This document shows positions 32,587 to 32,775 of a stretch of DNA of 32,775 nt, in pieces. Position 1 is the first letter of the stretch. Each line of letters starts with the position of its first letter. The notes under the pieces were generated by a model. The model worked only from the letters and a program-made list of their open reading frames with translations. It was not told the origin of the DNA and made no database searches. The DNA comes from Rhodanobacteraceae bacterium UBA703 (GTDB lineage: Bacteria > Pseudomonadota > Gammaproteobacteria > Xanthomonadales > Rhodanobacteraceae): contig DBMH01000091.1 of the NCBI GenBank assembly GCA_002297645.1, forward strand, positions 1-32,775, written 5' to 3'. A program made the position numbers and the translations under genes.

Positions 32587-32775
32587 ATGCATCCGGTTGC
32601 TCGCAAGGGTTCTAGGTGGCTGCTGGCCTCGGCCGCCGTCCTGGCCGCGGCAGCGGTCGAGGCGACGGAGCCGATCGCGTTCGCCGAGGCGCTGGTCCGG
32701 CTCGACGCGAATCCCGGGCTCGCGGCCAGCCTGGCCCGGCAGGAGTCGGCGGAAGCCGCACGCGACGGCGCGCGG
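32587..32775 (+). CDS. TolC-family outer-membrane efflux protein, N-terminal part (runs off the window)
   Basis: 63 codons in frame to the window end. A signal peptide (SRWLLASAAVLAAAAVEA) is followed by IAFAEALVRLDANPGLAASLARQ, the pattern of the first TolC helix (L-x-E-A-L-x-x-x-x-x-NP-x-L). TolC-type channels form trimers spanning outer membrane and periplasm for efflux or type I secretion. GGGGAGGA lies directly upstream of the ATG. The rest of the gene is outside the window. Confidence 0.75.
   Translation, partial: MHPVARKGSRWLLASAAVLAAAAVEATEPIAFAEALVRLDANPGLAASLARQESAEAARDGAR

Overview
This is a GC-rich window of bacterial chromosome dominated by housekeeping genes. Gene order and protein types (rpsA-ihfB-lapA-lapB; ndk-rlmN-pilF-rodZ ... 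yfgM-bamB-der; GGGATT-type intergenic repeats) suggest a gammaproteobacterium of the Xanthomonadales/Lysobacterales, perhaps Rhodanobacteraceae. The placement is inferred from gene order and composition; no marker tree was possible. I see no rRNA, tRNA, CRISPR array, transposase, phage gene or recognisable defence system.

Layout. 1-5860 (+): end of rpsA with a terminator, ihfB, the envelope regulators lapA and lapB, then a WecA/WbpL-type initiating glycosyltransferase, a WbpM/CapD-type sugar dehydratase and galU. This is a compact surface-polysaccharide block. 5874-5970: a nested inverted repeat. 5994-10236: a Cys/Met PLP enzyme, a divergent pair (small membrane protein and lipoprotein) that looks leaderless, csaA, a DUF2945 protein, a DUF488 protein, and a convergent YkgJ-type cysteine-cluster protein. 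10473-14914 (-): a fatty-acid beta-oxidation operon in the order PsrA-like TetR regulator, FadN-type hydroxyacyl-CoA dehydrogenase/enoyl-CoA hydratase, thiolase. A well-formed promoter precedes it, with a PsrA-type palindrome over the expected transcription start.

14931-25158 (+): ndk, rlmN, pilF, rodZ, yfgM, bamB, der, then mobA-moeA-moeB. This run combines nucleotide metabolism, rRNA/tRNA methylation, type IV pilus secretin assembly, cell shape, outer-membrane protein assembly, ribosome maturation and molybdenum-cofactor synthesis, with many short overlaps suggesting co-transcription. 25199-28413 (-): two related APC-type amino-acid permeases, the upstream one with a clear terminator, and a small two-helix membrane protein. 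28696-31804 (+): a Nudix hydrolase and a secreted S9 prolyl oligopeptidase with an unusual N-terminal module. 31907-32470 (-): the EF-P paralogue EfpL (YeiP). 32587-end (+): the start of a TolC-family outer-membrane protein.

No convincing undescribed system was found. The most rewarding leads are the self-controlled fad operon, the reduced O-antigen-type locus behind ihfB-lapAB, the leaderless divergent pair, the extra domain on the S9 peptidase, and several structured intergenic elements.
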